Source: Symbiobacteriaceae bacterium (GTDB lineage: Bacteria; Bacillota_E; Symbiobacteriia; Symbiobacteriales; Symbiobacteriaceae). From it: a stretch of DNA of 27,012 nucleotides. The stretch lies in the NCBI GenBank assembly GCA_027356675.1, contig DAHVXO010000267.1, positions 1 through 27,012 of the forward strand. The letters run 5' to 3'. The notes under the pieces are model-generated. The model saw only the letters and a list, made by a program, of their open reading frames with translations. It was not told where the DNA came from and made no database searches. How positions within the stretch are numbered: position 1 is the first letter of the stretch; every line of letters begins with the position of its first letter. Both the position numbers and the translations under genes were made by a program. Below, in pieces: positions 14,356 to 21,243 of the stretch.

Positions 14356-15609
14356 ATGACGTATGAGGAGAAGTTCCAACGCGTGACTCGTGCTCACCCC
14401 TGCCCGGTGTGCGGGCACACCGATTGGTGCTGTTATACCTCTTACCTGGTCTACTGCATGCGCAGCGACCGGCCCACAGTAGGGGATAAGGTAGACCCCC
14501 ATCCCAGTGGCGGTTACCTGCATGTGATCAGGTCCGGAGTGCATCGGCCGGTCAACCGGTACGAGAAGTTGACGGCTCCGGAGTCCGTGCCGGCGGCTCC
14601 GGTAGAAGTGCGAGACCGGTGGTACCGGACCCTCATTTCGCAGCTCCGGCTGGCGCCGAATCATCAGGCCAACCTGGTCGGGCGCGGCTTCACGGAGGAG
14701 TCGATCCGAGGCCGTGGCTACTGCTCGTTGCCCGAAAAGGACCTGCGGCGTGAGCTTGTGGCCCGGGTGATGAACCGAGTTGGCAGCTCGCCCGTCGGCA
14801 TTCCTGGGTTCTACCAGCACGCGCACTATGGTACGTGGAGTCTGTCCGGCGCCGCCGGGCTGCTCATTCCGGTTCAGGACCACGAAGGCAGAGTCCAGGG
14901 CTTCCAGGTCCGGCGGGATGAGGACGGATCCGAGACATGGTCCGTCCGTCGCCCACCGCGACCTGGCACCATCCCGGACGGACCGCGCAAGGGCCAAACC
15001 TGCGCGTCGGTCGAGTGCCAGAATCCTGACGGAGAGGTCTGCATCGTGCTCGGCTTCGGGAAGATGGCGGCCACAGTTATGGCGGTCACCCCGGGCGGGC
15101 CGATCAAGGGCAAGTTCGAGAAGCTGCCTGACGGCTGCTACGAACTTGTCAAGCCGCTTCGCTATGTCTGGCTCTCCAGCGCCAATGTGAAGAACGGTGT
15201 CAACGGCGCCGGCTCCGGGGCGCCCATCCACGTGTCGCGGCCGGTGGGTGTTGCCAACGGCGCGACAAGTGATGTGGTCTGGGTGACCGAGGGCCCGCTG
15301 AAGGCCGACCGTCTGGCGCAGTGGAAACGGGAGATCGTCCTCTCTGTCCAGGGTGTCAGCGCCCGCAAGGGCATCATCGAAGAGGTCCTGCGGGCAAAGG
15401 CCACCTGGTGCATCGTCGCCTTCGACATGGATCAGAACGAGAACGTGGCCGTTCGAGATGCGGTGAACCAACTCTCGGATGAACTGGATTCCTCCGGCGT
15501 CAAAGTCGGGTTTGCCCTCTGGGATCCCGAGTATAAGGGCATCGACGACGCACTGCAGGCTGGACTCGTGCCGAAGGTGTTCAGCCGCAAGAAGACGGCC
15601 GTCTCGTGA
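14356..15609 (+). CDS. Zinc-ribbon/TOPRIM primase-like protein (DUF3854), 417 aa
   Basis: Resembles the DUF3854 family of plasmid and phage replication proteins. An N-terminal zinc ribbon is visible (C16-P-V-C19, with C25/C26 and C34 as further ligands), as in DnaG-type primases. A central region follows (GFTEESIRGRGYC, GIPGFYQ, GLLIPVQDHEGRVQGFQVRRD). The C-terminal TOPRIM domain has E312 in VWVTEGPLKAD and D357/D359 in FDMDQ, the expected metal-binding residues. DPEYKGIDDALQAG near the end is typical of the family. The ATG follows AGGAGGAG. It probably makes primers or processes DNA during the element's replication. No helicase domain is present. Confidence 0.8.
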   Translation: MTYEEKFQRVTRAHPCPVCGHTDWCCYTSYLVYCMRSDRPTVGDKVDPHPSGGYLHVIRSGVHRPVNRYEKLTAPESVPAAPVEVRDRWYRTLISQLRLAPNHQANLVGRGFTEESIRGRGYCSLPEKDLRRELVARVMNRVGSSPVGIPGFYQHAHYGTWSLSGAAGLLIPVQDHEGRVQGFQVRRDEDGSETWSVRRPPRPGTIPDGPRKGQTCASVECQNPDGEVCIVLGFGKMAATVMAVTPGGPIKGKFEKLPDGCYELVKPLRYVWLSSANVKNGVNGAGSGAPIHVSRPVGVANGATSDVVWVTEGPLKADRLAQWKREIVLSVQGVSARKGIIEEVLRAKATWCIVAFDMDQNENVAVRDAVNQLSDELDSSGVKVGFALWDPEYKGIDDALQAGLVPKVFSRKKTAVS

Positions 15610-15675
15610 TGATCAGCCCGTTTCATTGGCAGGTAGCTCCCACCGGGGGCCACCCGAATGACAAGGAGGCCTGAG

Positions 15676-15789
15676 ATGAAGGTCATCGCTGTCCTGACTG
15701 TGGTGCTTGGCGGGTGTCTATGGTGGCTGAATCATGGCCGCCGCAAGCCTGTGGTGCTGCGGGAGTTCTCCTACATTCGTTTGCGATAG
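15676..15789 (+). CDS. Very small membrane protein, 37 aa
   Basis: The frame reads MKVIAVLTVVLGGCLWWLNH and then a basic, polar tail ending in YIRLR. It has one short membrane segment. It is supported by an excellent AAGGAGG (15663-15669) six bases before the ATG, and by a GC-rich hairpin (about 15632-15654) ahead of that. It follows the TOPRIM gene by 66 bases. Function unknown. The ribosome site is the main evidence that it is real. Confidence 0.5.
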   Translation: MKVIAVLTVVLGGCLWWLNHGRRKPVVLREFSYIRLR

Positions 15790-15883
15790 CCCCCTCGATT
15801 CGTGGCGGGGTGGCGGCGCTGCTGCCGCCCCAGCCCAAGGCGTCGTTACTCGTGCAAAACCATGCACAACGGAGGTGGCCCGG

Positions 15884-16096
15884 ATGGAGCGGCACACGCG
15901 CTGCGGGGGCCCAATCGTCAACGGAAACTGCCCAGCTTGCCGAGTCCGGCGTGTCCCCAAATGTGAGATTGCCCAGGCACCCTTCAAGCCTGATCCTGCC
16001 CTGGACGATCAATTCGGGCCGGGGCGGGAGCTCGTCAGGCTGATGGAGGCCCAGCGGCAGGGGGGCGAGGCTACATCCTCGCGCCCAGGACGGTGA
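15884..16096 (+). CDS. Small zinc-ribbon-like protein, 70 aa
   Basis: The ATG has GGAGGTG six bases upstream (15871-15877); the frame is open further back but with no site. RCGGPIVNGNCPACRVRRVPKC carries four cysteines in a spacing that could hold one zinc ion, although the first pair (a single C before GG) is imperfect. The rest is acidic-basic and helical (GRELVRLMEAQRQ). Its stop overlaps the GTG of the next frame in a GTGA. It may be a small nucleic-acid-binding accessory protein; function unknown. Confidence 0.55.
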   Translation: MERHTRCGGPIVNGNCPACRVRRVPKCEIAQAPFKPDPALDDQFGPGRELVRLMEAQRQGGEATSSRPGR

Positions 16097-16422
16097 GCGG
16101 CATGAAGAACATACGGGCAACTGTGCGGAAGATCATCCGCCAGAGTGAATCGTTTCGGCCGGTCAAGCGCCTGGAACTGCCGGGGCTGATCAACTTCTGG
16201 ACCCGGCGGTCACGATCCGGAGACTCCTGGACACATGTCTGGGTGTTCGCAGGTGTGGATCTCGAGCCGGTGAAAAACGCCCTGTCGCAGGTAATCGAGC
16301 TTGGTGGGTCCTCGTTCGATTCACCATACGACTGCACGGGGCGCCCTTTCTCGAACCCCTGCGAGTTCTACGTGCAGCAGGACCGGATCTTCGTGACCCA
16401 GTGGGGCGGCTTGGACGTATAG
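16093..16422 (+). CDS. Hypothetical protein, 109 aa
   Basis: GTG 16093 overlaps the preceding stop; ATG 16102 is an alternative that removes three residues. The N-terminus is strongly basic (KNIRATVRKIIRQSESFRPVKR). The middle has strands (WTHVWVFAGVDLEPVKNAL), and the C-terminus is YDCTGRPFSNPCEFYVQQDRIFVTQWGGLDV. Two cysteines could pair or bind metal. I do not recognise the family. The coupling to the zinc-ribbon-like gene suggests a shared role. Confidence 0.6.
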   Translation: MSGMKNIRATVRKIIRQSESFRPVKRLELPGLINFWTRRSRSGDSWTHVWVFAGVDLEPVKNALSQVIELGGSSFDSPYDCTGRPFSNPCEFYVQQDRIFVTQWGGLDV

Positions 16423-16502
16423 GCGTTCCCGCTGACCACTGCGCCCAGCGTACCTTGCTGGCTAAGTTCATCCGTTCTCGCCCCGGGCCGGGGCACACTC
16501 AA

Positions 16503-16519
16503 CCCCGGCCTGGCCGGGG
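16503..16519 (+). promoter_or_regulatory. Leader hairpin before the 141-aa gene
   Basis: CCCCGGCC (16503-16510) and GGCCGGGG (16512-16519) form a perfect compact hairpin. It lies two bases before the ribosome site TGGAGGG (16522-16528) of the gene at 16534. It could hide or expose that site, or protect the transcript's 5' end. Confidence 0.55.
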
Positions 16520-16533
16520 ACTGGAGGGACGAC

Positions 16534-16959
16534 ATGGCTGCCTGTACGCTTCCTGTGCCAATCGAGACCGGCGATATCCCCGCAGCCTTTGTCAAGGTGA
16601 GCGAAGATGGGCAGTTGGTCGATGTTTCGGACTCCGACGTGGCAACGGGCCTTGGCTACTACCAGGTGGCTTTGTCACGTGCGGTATGGACCGAGGTCAT
16701 TACCCCCGATCCGCGCGCGGTACCCCTCGGGCAGAGCGTGGCTGGACGCCTGCATGATTGCCTGGGGATGCTCAAACTGCGGATGAAAACATGGGGCTCG
16801 GTGGTGCGCACCGATCGCGGGCTGGAGTGCCTATTTTCGTTCTACGCCGTGATGAAGGTGAGACAGCGGCGCCTGATCCGGCTTCGGGCGGTTATCCGCC
16901 TGGAGGAGGACCAGTCGGCCATGATCACCATCTACGGGGTGAAGGAGTTGCTGCACTAG
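16534..16959 (+). CDS. Hypothetical protein, 141 aa
   Basis: A strand-rich, soluble protein with a good start (GGAGGG six bases upstream of ATG). Visible parts are IPAAFVKVSEDGQLVDVSDSD near the N-terminus, the middle GLGYYQVALSRAVWTEVI, then a helical and strand part, LECLFSFYAVMKVRQRRLIRLRAVIRLEEDQ and TIYGVKELL. I cannot place it in a family. It lies directly upstream of dnaN and in the same direction, so it may be transcribed with the clamp gene. There is no signal peptide. Confidence 0.65.
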   Translation: MAACTLPVPIETGDIPAAFVKVSEDGQLVDVSDSDVATGLGYYQVALSRAVWTEVITPDPRAVPLGQSVAGRLHDCLGMLKLRMKTWGSVVRTDRGLECLFSFYAVMKVRQRRLIRLRAVIRLEEDQSAMITIYGVKELLH

Positions 16960-16997
16960 CCCGGCGCCGGCGCACCAATGGCAACGTTACACCACAC

Positions 16998-17016
16998 CTG
17001 GCCAAGCCAGAAGGAG
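16998..17016 (+). promoter_or_regulatory. Leader hairpin and ribosome site of dnaN
   Basis: CTGGC-CAA-GCCAG (16998-17010) is immediately followed by AAGGAG (17011-17016), ten bases before the GTG. The same hairpin with another loop occurs at 13838-13850 before an AAAGGAG. A stem abutting the site could limit its translation. Confidence 0.55.
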
Positions 17017-17026
17017 TCGTTATACC

Positions 17027-18166
17027 GTGAAATTCACCATTGCTCAGGAAACCATGGGCATTGCCCTGGCCATCGTGGGTCGTGCCGTCAGCAAGAAGAA
17101 CACGATCCCAGTTCTGAAAGGCGTTCACGTCCATGCGGACGCTGCCCTCGGCAGGGTCGTGCTTCGGGCAACGGACATGGAAAAGGTGCTGGAGGTCCCA
17201 GTCCCAGCGCAAGTTGAGACCGGCGGCGCCATCGTCCTGCCGGCACAGATGCTGGTCGACCTTGTACATCGGATTCCCGCCCACGACCTGACGCTCGAGG
17301 CGGACATGCGCAATTTCACCGCCACTATCCGGTGGGGGAAGAGCTCCGAGTATAAGCTGCACGGGTTCGCCAGCGACCAGTTCCCAACGATGCCCGATGT
17401 GCCGGCCGAAGCGCAGAAGATCAGCGTGAAGCAGGCCCTGCTGAAGGACCTGATCGACAAGACGAGCTTCGCCGCTGGTCAGGACGAATCCAAGCCGTGG
17501 TTGACGGGGGCCCTGTTCAAGCTAAAGGACGGGATTCTCAGCGCTCTGACCACGGATGGCGTTCGCATTGCCAACAGTGAGATGCCAGTCGAGAACCCCG
17601 GTGCCATCGCATTCACGGTGATTGTGCCGTCCCCCAGCTTGGACGCCCTCGATCGGGTGCTCAGCGTGGAGAACGACGCCATGATCAACATCACCCTCAT
17701 ACCGGGGGGAAACCAGGTGCTGTTTGACACCGGCAAGGTAACGATGCTAAGCCGGCTGCTCGAAGGCCAGTACCCGGATGTCATGCGGTTGGTGCCCCAG
17801 TCGTACTCGGCCAAGGCCTCCATTCAGCAGTTCGAGCCCAACGCGGAGATGGAGAAAACCAATCTCCTGGAGGCGATCGAGCGGGCGATGCTCCTTGCCA
17901 AGGACGGAGCGCTGAAGCTTTCGTTTACCCAGGGGCTAGTCAAGCTCACCTCCAACACGCCCGAAGTGGGCCAGATCTATGAAGAGGTCCCGGCCAAGTA
18001 CGAAGGGGAGCCCATCGACGTCGGGTTCAATGGCAAGTTCCTGACCGACTGGATCAAGAAGTTCATCGCTCACGGTTTCGAGTTCGAGCTGAGCGGTCCG
18101 CGTAACCCGGCCCGGCTGCGTGCGGGGTCGTGCGTCTACGTGGTGTTGCCGCTGATCAGCTTCTAG
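17027..18166 (+). CDS. dnaN: DNA polymerase III sliding clamp (beta subunit), 379 aa
   Basis: The ring-shaped clamp that tethers DNA polymerases to DNA. Its length is normal and the three-domain layout is recognisable: an N-terminal domain (KKNTIPVLKGVHV, LRATDMEKVLEVPV), a middle domain with KDLIDKTSFAAGQDESKPWLTGALFKL and ALTTDGVRIA, and a C-terminal domain ending RAGSCVYVVLPLISF. The usual chromosomal ending (LMPM/LPMR-like) is replaced by LPLISF. This is close to the surface where clamp-binding peptides dock, so partner choice may differ. The GTG start has AAGGAG behind a small hairpin. A clamp on a mobile element suggests semi-independent replication. The gene next to it has a clamp-binding motif. 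Confidence 0.95.
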   Translation: MKFTIAQETMGIALAIVGRAVSKKNTIPVLKGVHVHADAALGRVVLRATDMEKVLEVPVPAQVETGGAIVLPAQMLVDLVHRIPAHDLTLEADMRNFTATIRWGKSSEYKLHGFASDQFPTMPDVPAEAQKISVKQALLKDLIDKTSFAAGQDESKPWLTGALFKLKDGILSALTTDGVRIANSEMPVENPGAIAFTVIVPSPSLDALDRVLSVENDAMINITLIPGGNQVLFDTGKVTMLSRLLEGQYPDVMRLVPQSYSAKASIQQFEPNAEMEKTNLLEAIERAMLLAKDGALKLSFTQGLVKLTSNTPEVGQIYEEVPAKYEGEPIDVGFNGKFLTDWIKKFIAHGFEFELSGPRNPARLRAGSCVYVVLPLISF

Positions 18167-18171
18167 GTGCA

Positions 18172-18200
18172 GTGGTGGCCGGGGTCTCCCCGGCCACCAC
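18172..18200 (+). terminator. Strong hairpin after dnaN
   Basis: GTGGTGGCCGGGG (18172-18184) pairs perfectly with CCCCGGCCACCAC (18188-18200), five bases after the dnaN stop. The stem has 13 GC-rich pairs with a three-base loop, but no U-tract follows. It could be a terminator of low efficiency or a 3'-end stabiliser. Confidence 0.6.
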
Positions 18201-18264
18201 ATCCCCTGTCCGGATGGCTTATCCTCATACCGGTCCCTTCCCGGCGTCGCCGGGCCAAGTTTAA

Positions 18265-18295
18265 CCCCTTGGCCTGTCGGCCAAGGGGAAGGAGG
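18265..18295 (+). promoter_or_regulatory. Leader hairpin and ribosome site of the PAPS-reductase-like gene
   Basis: CCCCTTGGCC-TGTC-GGCCAAGGGG (18265-18288) is perfect and is followed by AAGGAGG (18289-18295), with the ATG at 18307. Another stem (CCCGGCG/CGCCGGG) lies just upstream at 18240-18254. The arrangement matches the hairpin-then-site pattern seen through the window. Confidence 0.6.
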
Positions 18296-18306
18296 TCCTT
18301 GTCCTT

Positions 18307-19854
18307 ATGAGCCCACCGGCAGCGGCGGTGCAAATGAGCTTGTTTGAGGAAGCGCCACCAGAGGAAGCTGTTCCACAGAAGGCGGAGCCCTCTAAACGCT
18401 CCGCCCCGCGGCAACCAGCCCGCCGGCCTAACGCCTATCCGGCGCTCACAAACCAACTTGCTCTGAACGATGAACTGGTGGCCCGAAAAAAGGCGGAGTC
18501 ACAGGAGAAACTGAGACGGAAGAAGCTGGGCCTGCCCAAACTGGTGAAGACGGAAGCAGACAAAGCAGAGGAACGGATCCTGCAGGAACGGTGGATGGAC
18601 GCATGCCGCGTGCTGGCCCTTCGAGGGCACGAGCCGCTGCCGTTCCCTGACATGCTGGAGGAAGTCAGACGCCGGGTCACGGATGACCCGGGACACTACG
18701 GACTCCAGAACGATCCGGCCGCTCTTGACCCTGATTCCATTGTCTTTCTGAACTGCGGCCTGGGCCAGAACTCCGTCTGCCTATGTGTACTCCTGGTTTT
18801 AGGGCTCCTGCCGGCCTGGATCTATTCACACCACGTCGTGATCGTTTTCTCGGACACCATGGCGGAACGCCCATCAACGTATGCATACGCGCTGAACGTC
18901 CTGATTCCATTCCTGGACCGCTACGGCGTGGAGTTCGTCTGGCTCATGCCCGATGTACCTTTCCACTACGGCATGTCGGAGCCCGCTCCGGAACTGGCCT
19001 GGTTGGATGAAGCACTGGCTGAGGTCAAAACCGAAAGCCGGTTTCACGTCACGCGGAACCGGGTGCTGAAAGGCATTATTGAGACCTACGTCGGTGACGT
19101 GCACGCCAGCTTTCCGATGTGGTCAAGCCGCGCACGCTGCACGACCAATCACAAGCAAAATGTGCTCGCCAGGTACCGGGACGCGGTTCGGCGGGACTGG
19201 AACGGCCGGAGCGCTGTTCAGCAGACCAACAGCGGTTACCGTGATTGGGTTTTGGTCGGCATTGGCGCCGACGAACCCGGGCGGGCGGAACCAACGTTGG
19301 AGCAGAACTACCTCTGTCTCTATCCGCTGCTTGCGTACAATCTGGGCCGCCAGGAACAGGTGGCGTTGATCGAAGCGGCAGCCTTGCCGGTGCCCGAGAA
19401 GAGCGGCTGCTGCGTTTGCTATGCGGCCCCAATGTATGAACGCTGGTATCTATCCCAGAGTTTTCCTGCCGTCTTTGGTCAGATGGTCGCCATGGAGCAG
19501 GCCAGCATCGAGGATCGCCTCAACCGTATCGACCCGAAGACCAAGCTCCCCGCTCCCTTGAAGCCCAATTATGTCTGTCAGGAATATGATCTTCCCCTGC
19601 CGGAAGCCGTCGCCAAGTGGCATGAGGAAAACCCCCATGTCACCGTGGAGATGTGCGCGGAATGGCTCATTTCGCGGACCTACAACCGCGATGAGCGCCC
19701 GGTGAAGTGCCACGTGACTGCCGATCAGCTCACCTTTGATGTGGATGGGCTGGACCCGGACGAAGTGCTGGCGCTGCTCGAACAGATCGAGGCCGAGGAA
19801 GCCGGCGACCAGATGGAATTCCCAGTCCCGGCGCCGATGGGGAATGTACGTTGA
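18307..19854 (+). CDS. PAPS-reductase/PP-loop ATPase-family protein with clamp-binding motif, 515 aa
   Basis: Belongs with the phage and plasmid phosphoadenosine-phosphosulfate-reductase-like proteins, whose PP-loop fold activates substrates with ATP. The PP-loop region reads FLNCGLGQNSVC (residues 147-158) and is followed by HHVVIVFSDTMAERPSTYAY. Then come SRARCTTNHK (C278), VGIGADEPGRAEP and KSGCCVCYAAPMYERW (C368, C369, C371). These cysteines could bind an iron-sulfur cluster or sulfur, as in DndC. Residues 9-13 read QMSLF, a close match to the QL(S/D)LF clamp-binding peptide, placed in a flexible Pro/Ala-rich N-terminus. The clamp gene lies directly upstream. DNA modification or tRNA-like thiolation are possibilities; its substrate is unknown. 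Confidence 0.8.
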   Translation: MSPPAAAVQMSLFEEAPPEEAVPQKAEPSKRSAPRQPARRPNAYPALTNQLALNDELVARKKAESQEKLRRKKLGLPKLVKTEADKAEERILQERWMDACRVLALRGHEPLPFPDMLEEVRRRVTDDPGHYGLQNDPAALDPDSIVFLNCGLGQNSVCLCVLLVLGLLPAWIYSHHVVIVFSDTMAERPSTYAYALNVLIPFLDRYGVEFVWLMPDVPFHYGMSEPAPELAWLDEALAEVKTESRFHVTRNRVLKGIIETYVGDVHASFPMWSSRARCTTNHKQNVLARYRDAVRRDWNGRSAVQQTNSGYRDWVLVGIGADEPGRAEPTLEQNYLCLYPLLAYNLGRQEQVALIEAAALPVPEKSGCCVCYAAPMYERWYLSQSFPAVFGQMVAMEQASIEDRLNRIDPKTKLPAPLKPNYVCQEYDLPLPEAVAKWHEENPHVTVEMCAEWLISRTYNRDERPVKCHVTADQLTFDVDGLDPDEVLALLEQIEAEEAGDQMEFPVPAPMGNVR

Positions 19855-19969
19855 GCGCTCAACGGTCTTCACCTTTGCGTCCGACCCACCTAGCGGGAAT
19901 GACCCGGTATGTGGGCTAGGCCCATGTCCTTATTCATCGGCCAAAGTCCACATCCACCCCCTGCATTCC

Positions 19970-20012
19970 AGGGCGAGAAATACACCTCGCCCTCGTGGCG
20001 AGGTGGGAGGAG
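19970..20012 (+). promoter_or_regulatory. Two mutually exclusive hairpins before a ribosome site
   Basis: AGGGCGAG (19970-19977) can pair with CTCGCCCT (19986-19993). ACCTCGCC (19984-19991) can instead pair with GGCGAGGT (19997-20004). Both stems are perfect eight-base pairings and share CTCGCC. GGGAGGAG (20005-20012) follows at once. This is the layout of a two-state translational switch for the gene at 20023. Confidence 0.6.
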
Positions 20013-20022
20013 TTGTCTGTCT

Positions 20023-20445
20023 ATGGATCGTGAACCTACGATTTTGGCCGGCGTACTGAACGGCGAACACGCCTGGGAGGTGCCGATGCCCGGCGACTTT
20101 GTGCAAGCATTTCAGTGCTGCAACAGCGTGATCCCGGATGGTACCTATGGCGTTATCGAAGGACTGCGTGGCAAAGCAGAGTCCACCTATAGCATCTGCT
20201 GGAACGTTGCTTCTCATCCTTGGGGGGGCGGACCTGACGATGCGGTGATCGATGCCTCTGGCGGACCTGTCCACCTGGATGTCCCTTTCGCCCTCCTGCA
20301 GCCCACCCGACAGACCATCCAACGGGTCTTCTACAGCGGCAGGCCGATCCCTAATGCTACTCCCAAGGTGATCCGAACAGTCCGACTGTACCGGCTGGAC
20401 TTTAAGGGTGCCTTCGATGCAAGGGAGATCCTAGCCAACCGCTGA
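20023..20445 (+). CDS. Hypothetical protein, 140 aa
   Basis: Soluble and strand-rich, with no family I recognise. Visible parts are TILAGVLNGEHAWEVPMPGDF, VIPDGTYGVIEGLRGKAES, YSICWNVASHPWGGGPDDAVID and GGPVHLDVPFALLQPTRQTIQRVFYSG. The ATG has GGGAGGAG ten bases upstream; the frame is open further back, but only through the hairpin region. Two possible hairpins lie just ahead of the ribosome site. It follows the PAPS-reductase-like gene after a 168-base leader, so it may be controlled separately. Confidence 0.65.
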   Translation: MDREPTILAGVLNGEHAWEVPMPGDFVQAFQCCNSVIPDGTYGVIEGLRGKAESTYSICWNVASHPWGGGPDDAVIDASGGPVHLDVPFALLQPTRQTIQRVFYSGRPIPNATPKVIRTVRLYRLDFKGAFDAREILANR

Positions 20446-20613
20446 CCTTTCCCGCTGCGGGAATCGACACCCTACGCCCGACCCGCACAGCGTAGCGGGG
20501 CGATGGGCGCCGGCGGTCTGCAGCAGTCCCGGTCTGAACGCCGATGGGGAGAGTCGGGTGAACGGCTTCAGCCTTCACGAATCCCCCTATTCATAACGAT
20601 GGAGGAATCGCAC

Positions 20614-20952
20614 ATGAAGGTCATCGCTGAGGTCTGCATTGACATCTCGAAGGGCTTCCAGCAGTTCGTCGTTGATGGTTCCGGCGCAGTCAAGCAGGTC
20701 GACACGATCCCGATTAACCTGGTGAAGGGGGAGCATTTCTCCTTCATGGGGCAGTCGGCCCGGCTCCAGGGCGGGGGCACCTGGGAAGTGACGGCCATCG
20801 AGGCCGGCAGGGACACGGTGCTTGGCCGCCGCTACAACTACGAGACGGGGGAGTGCTTCGGTGACGAAACGCCCTTCTCGTATGCCCACCTTCAGGAGCT
20901 ATCAGACGCCGGGGAGATGCTCATTGACGAGCGTCTGCCGCGGCTCGGCTAA
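20614..20952 (+). CDS. Hypothetical protein, 112 aa
   Basis: A small soluble protein with a strand-rich first half (MKVIAEVCIDISKGFQQFVV, DTIPINLVKGEHFSFMGQSARL, GTWEVTAIEAGRDTVLGRRYNY) and a helical, acidic end (YAHLQELSDAGEMLIDERL). The ATG has GGAGGA eight bases upstream. The upstream 160 bases hold several small hairpins (for example TTCCCGC/GCGGGAA at 20449-20463) and no other gene. A strong hairpin at 20972-21001 follows. I considered whether it is a ubiquitin-like partner for the E1-E2 genes, but it has no Gly-Gly end and no clear beta-grasp order. Function unknown. Confidence 0.65.
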   Translation: MKVIAEVCIDISKGFQQFVVDGSGAVKQVDTIPINLVKGEHFSFMGQSARLQGGGTWEVTAIEAGRDTVLGRRYNYETGECFGDETPFSYAHLQELSDAGEMLIDERLPRLG

Positions 20953-20971
20953 TGTGAACGGGCATTGACAG

Positions 20972-21001
20972 GAACGGACTCCGCGCTAGCGGGGTCCGTT
21001 C
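20972..21001 (+). terminator. Terminator-like hairpin
   Basis: GAACGGACTCCGC (20972-20984) pairs with GCGGGGTCCGTTC (20989-21001) over 13 positions with one wobble pair and a four-base loop. No U-tract follows. It lies 20 bases beyond the 112-aa gene and ahead of a new promoter, so it is the likely end of the preceding transcript. Confidence 0.65.
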
Positions 21002-21017
21002 AACTGTGTAGAAGTTA

Positions 21018-21047
21018 TTGCGCTTAACTTAGTGCTGGTGGTACAAT
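21018..21047 (+). promoter_or_regulatory. Promoter with extended -10
   Basis: TTGCGC (21018-21023), an 18-base spacer and TACAAT (21042-21047), with TGG directly before it as an extended -10. Transcription should begin near 21054, upstream of a structured leader and the ArdC-like gene. Confidence 0.75.
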
Positions 21048-21053
21048 CACATC

Positions 21054-21178
21054 GGATCCGATTGCCGCGTTGCGGCAGCTGTTTCCGGACAGCGCCCTAT
21101 CTCTGACTGAGAAGGATGCCGGTTACGGCCAAGGTGTTGTTACTCACCCCAGGTGGCGTTATTGCCTCCTGGGGTTTT
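21054..21178 (+). ncRNA. Structured attenuator-like leader of the ArdC-like gene
   Basis: After the promoter come TGCCGC-GTT-GCGGCA (21063-21077), GCTGT-TTCCGG-ACAGC (21078-21093), a GCCG/CGGC stem, and the hairpin GGTG-TTGTTACT-CACC. The last of these runs into an intrinsic terminator (21147-21174: CCCCAGG(T)GGC with GCC(T)CCTGGGG) followed by TTTT. The CACC arm and the terminator stem share bases, so they exclude each other. This could be a terminated small RNA, or a leader that lets transcription into the gene only under some condition. Confidence 0.6.
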
Positions 21179-21213
21179 CGTGTTCTTCGGAGCACGATGG
21201 CACCGTTATTTCA

Positions 21214-21235
21214 GGGGCGACTGCCCCAAAGGAGG
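21214..21235 (+). promoter_or_regulatory. Hairpin and ribosome site of the ArdC-like gene
   Basis: GGGGC-GACT-GCCCC (21214-21227) is followed by AAAGGAGG (21228-21235), eight bases before TTG 21244. This site fixes the start at 21244 rather than at earlier in-frame codons, which lie inside the leader RNA. Confidence 0.65.
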
Positions 21236-21243
21236 CGTTTTGC

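Noticed and set aside
14272..15471. Long minus-strand open frame (399 codons) opposite the TOPRIM gene
   Set aside because: Antisense to a gene with a zinc ribbon and TOPRIM residues; no domain or ribosome site of its own.
20614..20952. 112-aa protein considered as the missing ubiquitin-like partner
   Set aside because: It has no C-terminal Gly-Gly, the strand order does not suggest a beta-grasp fold, and it lies outside the E1-E2-JAMM operon.
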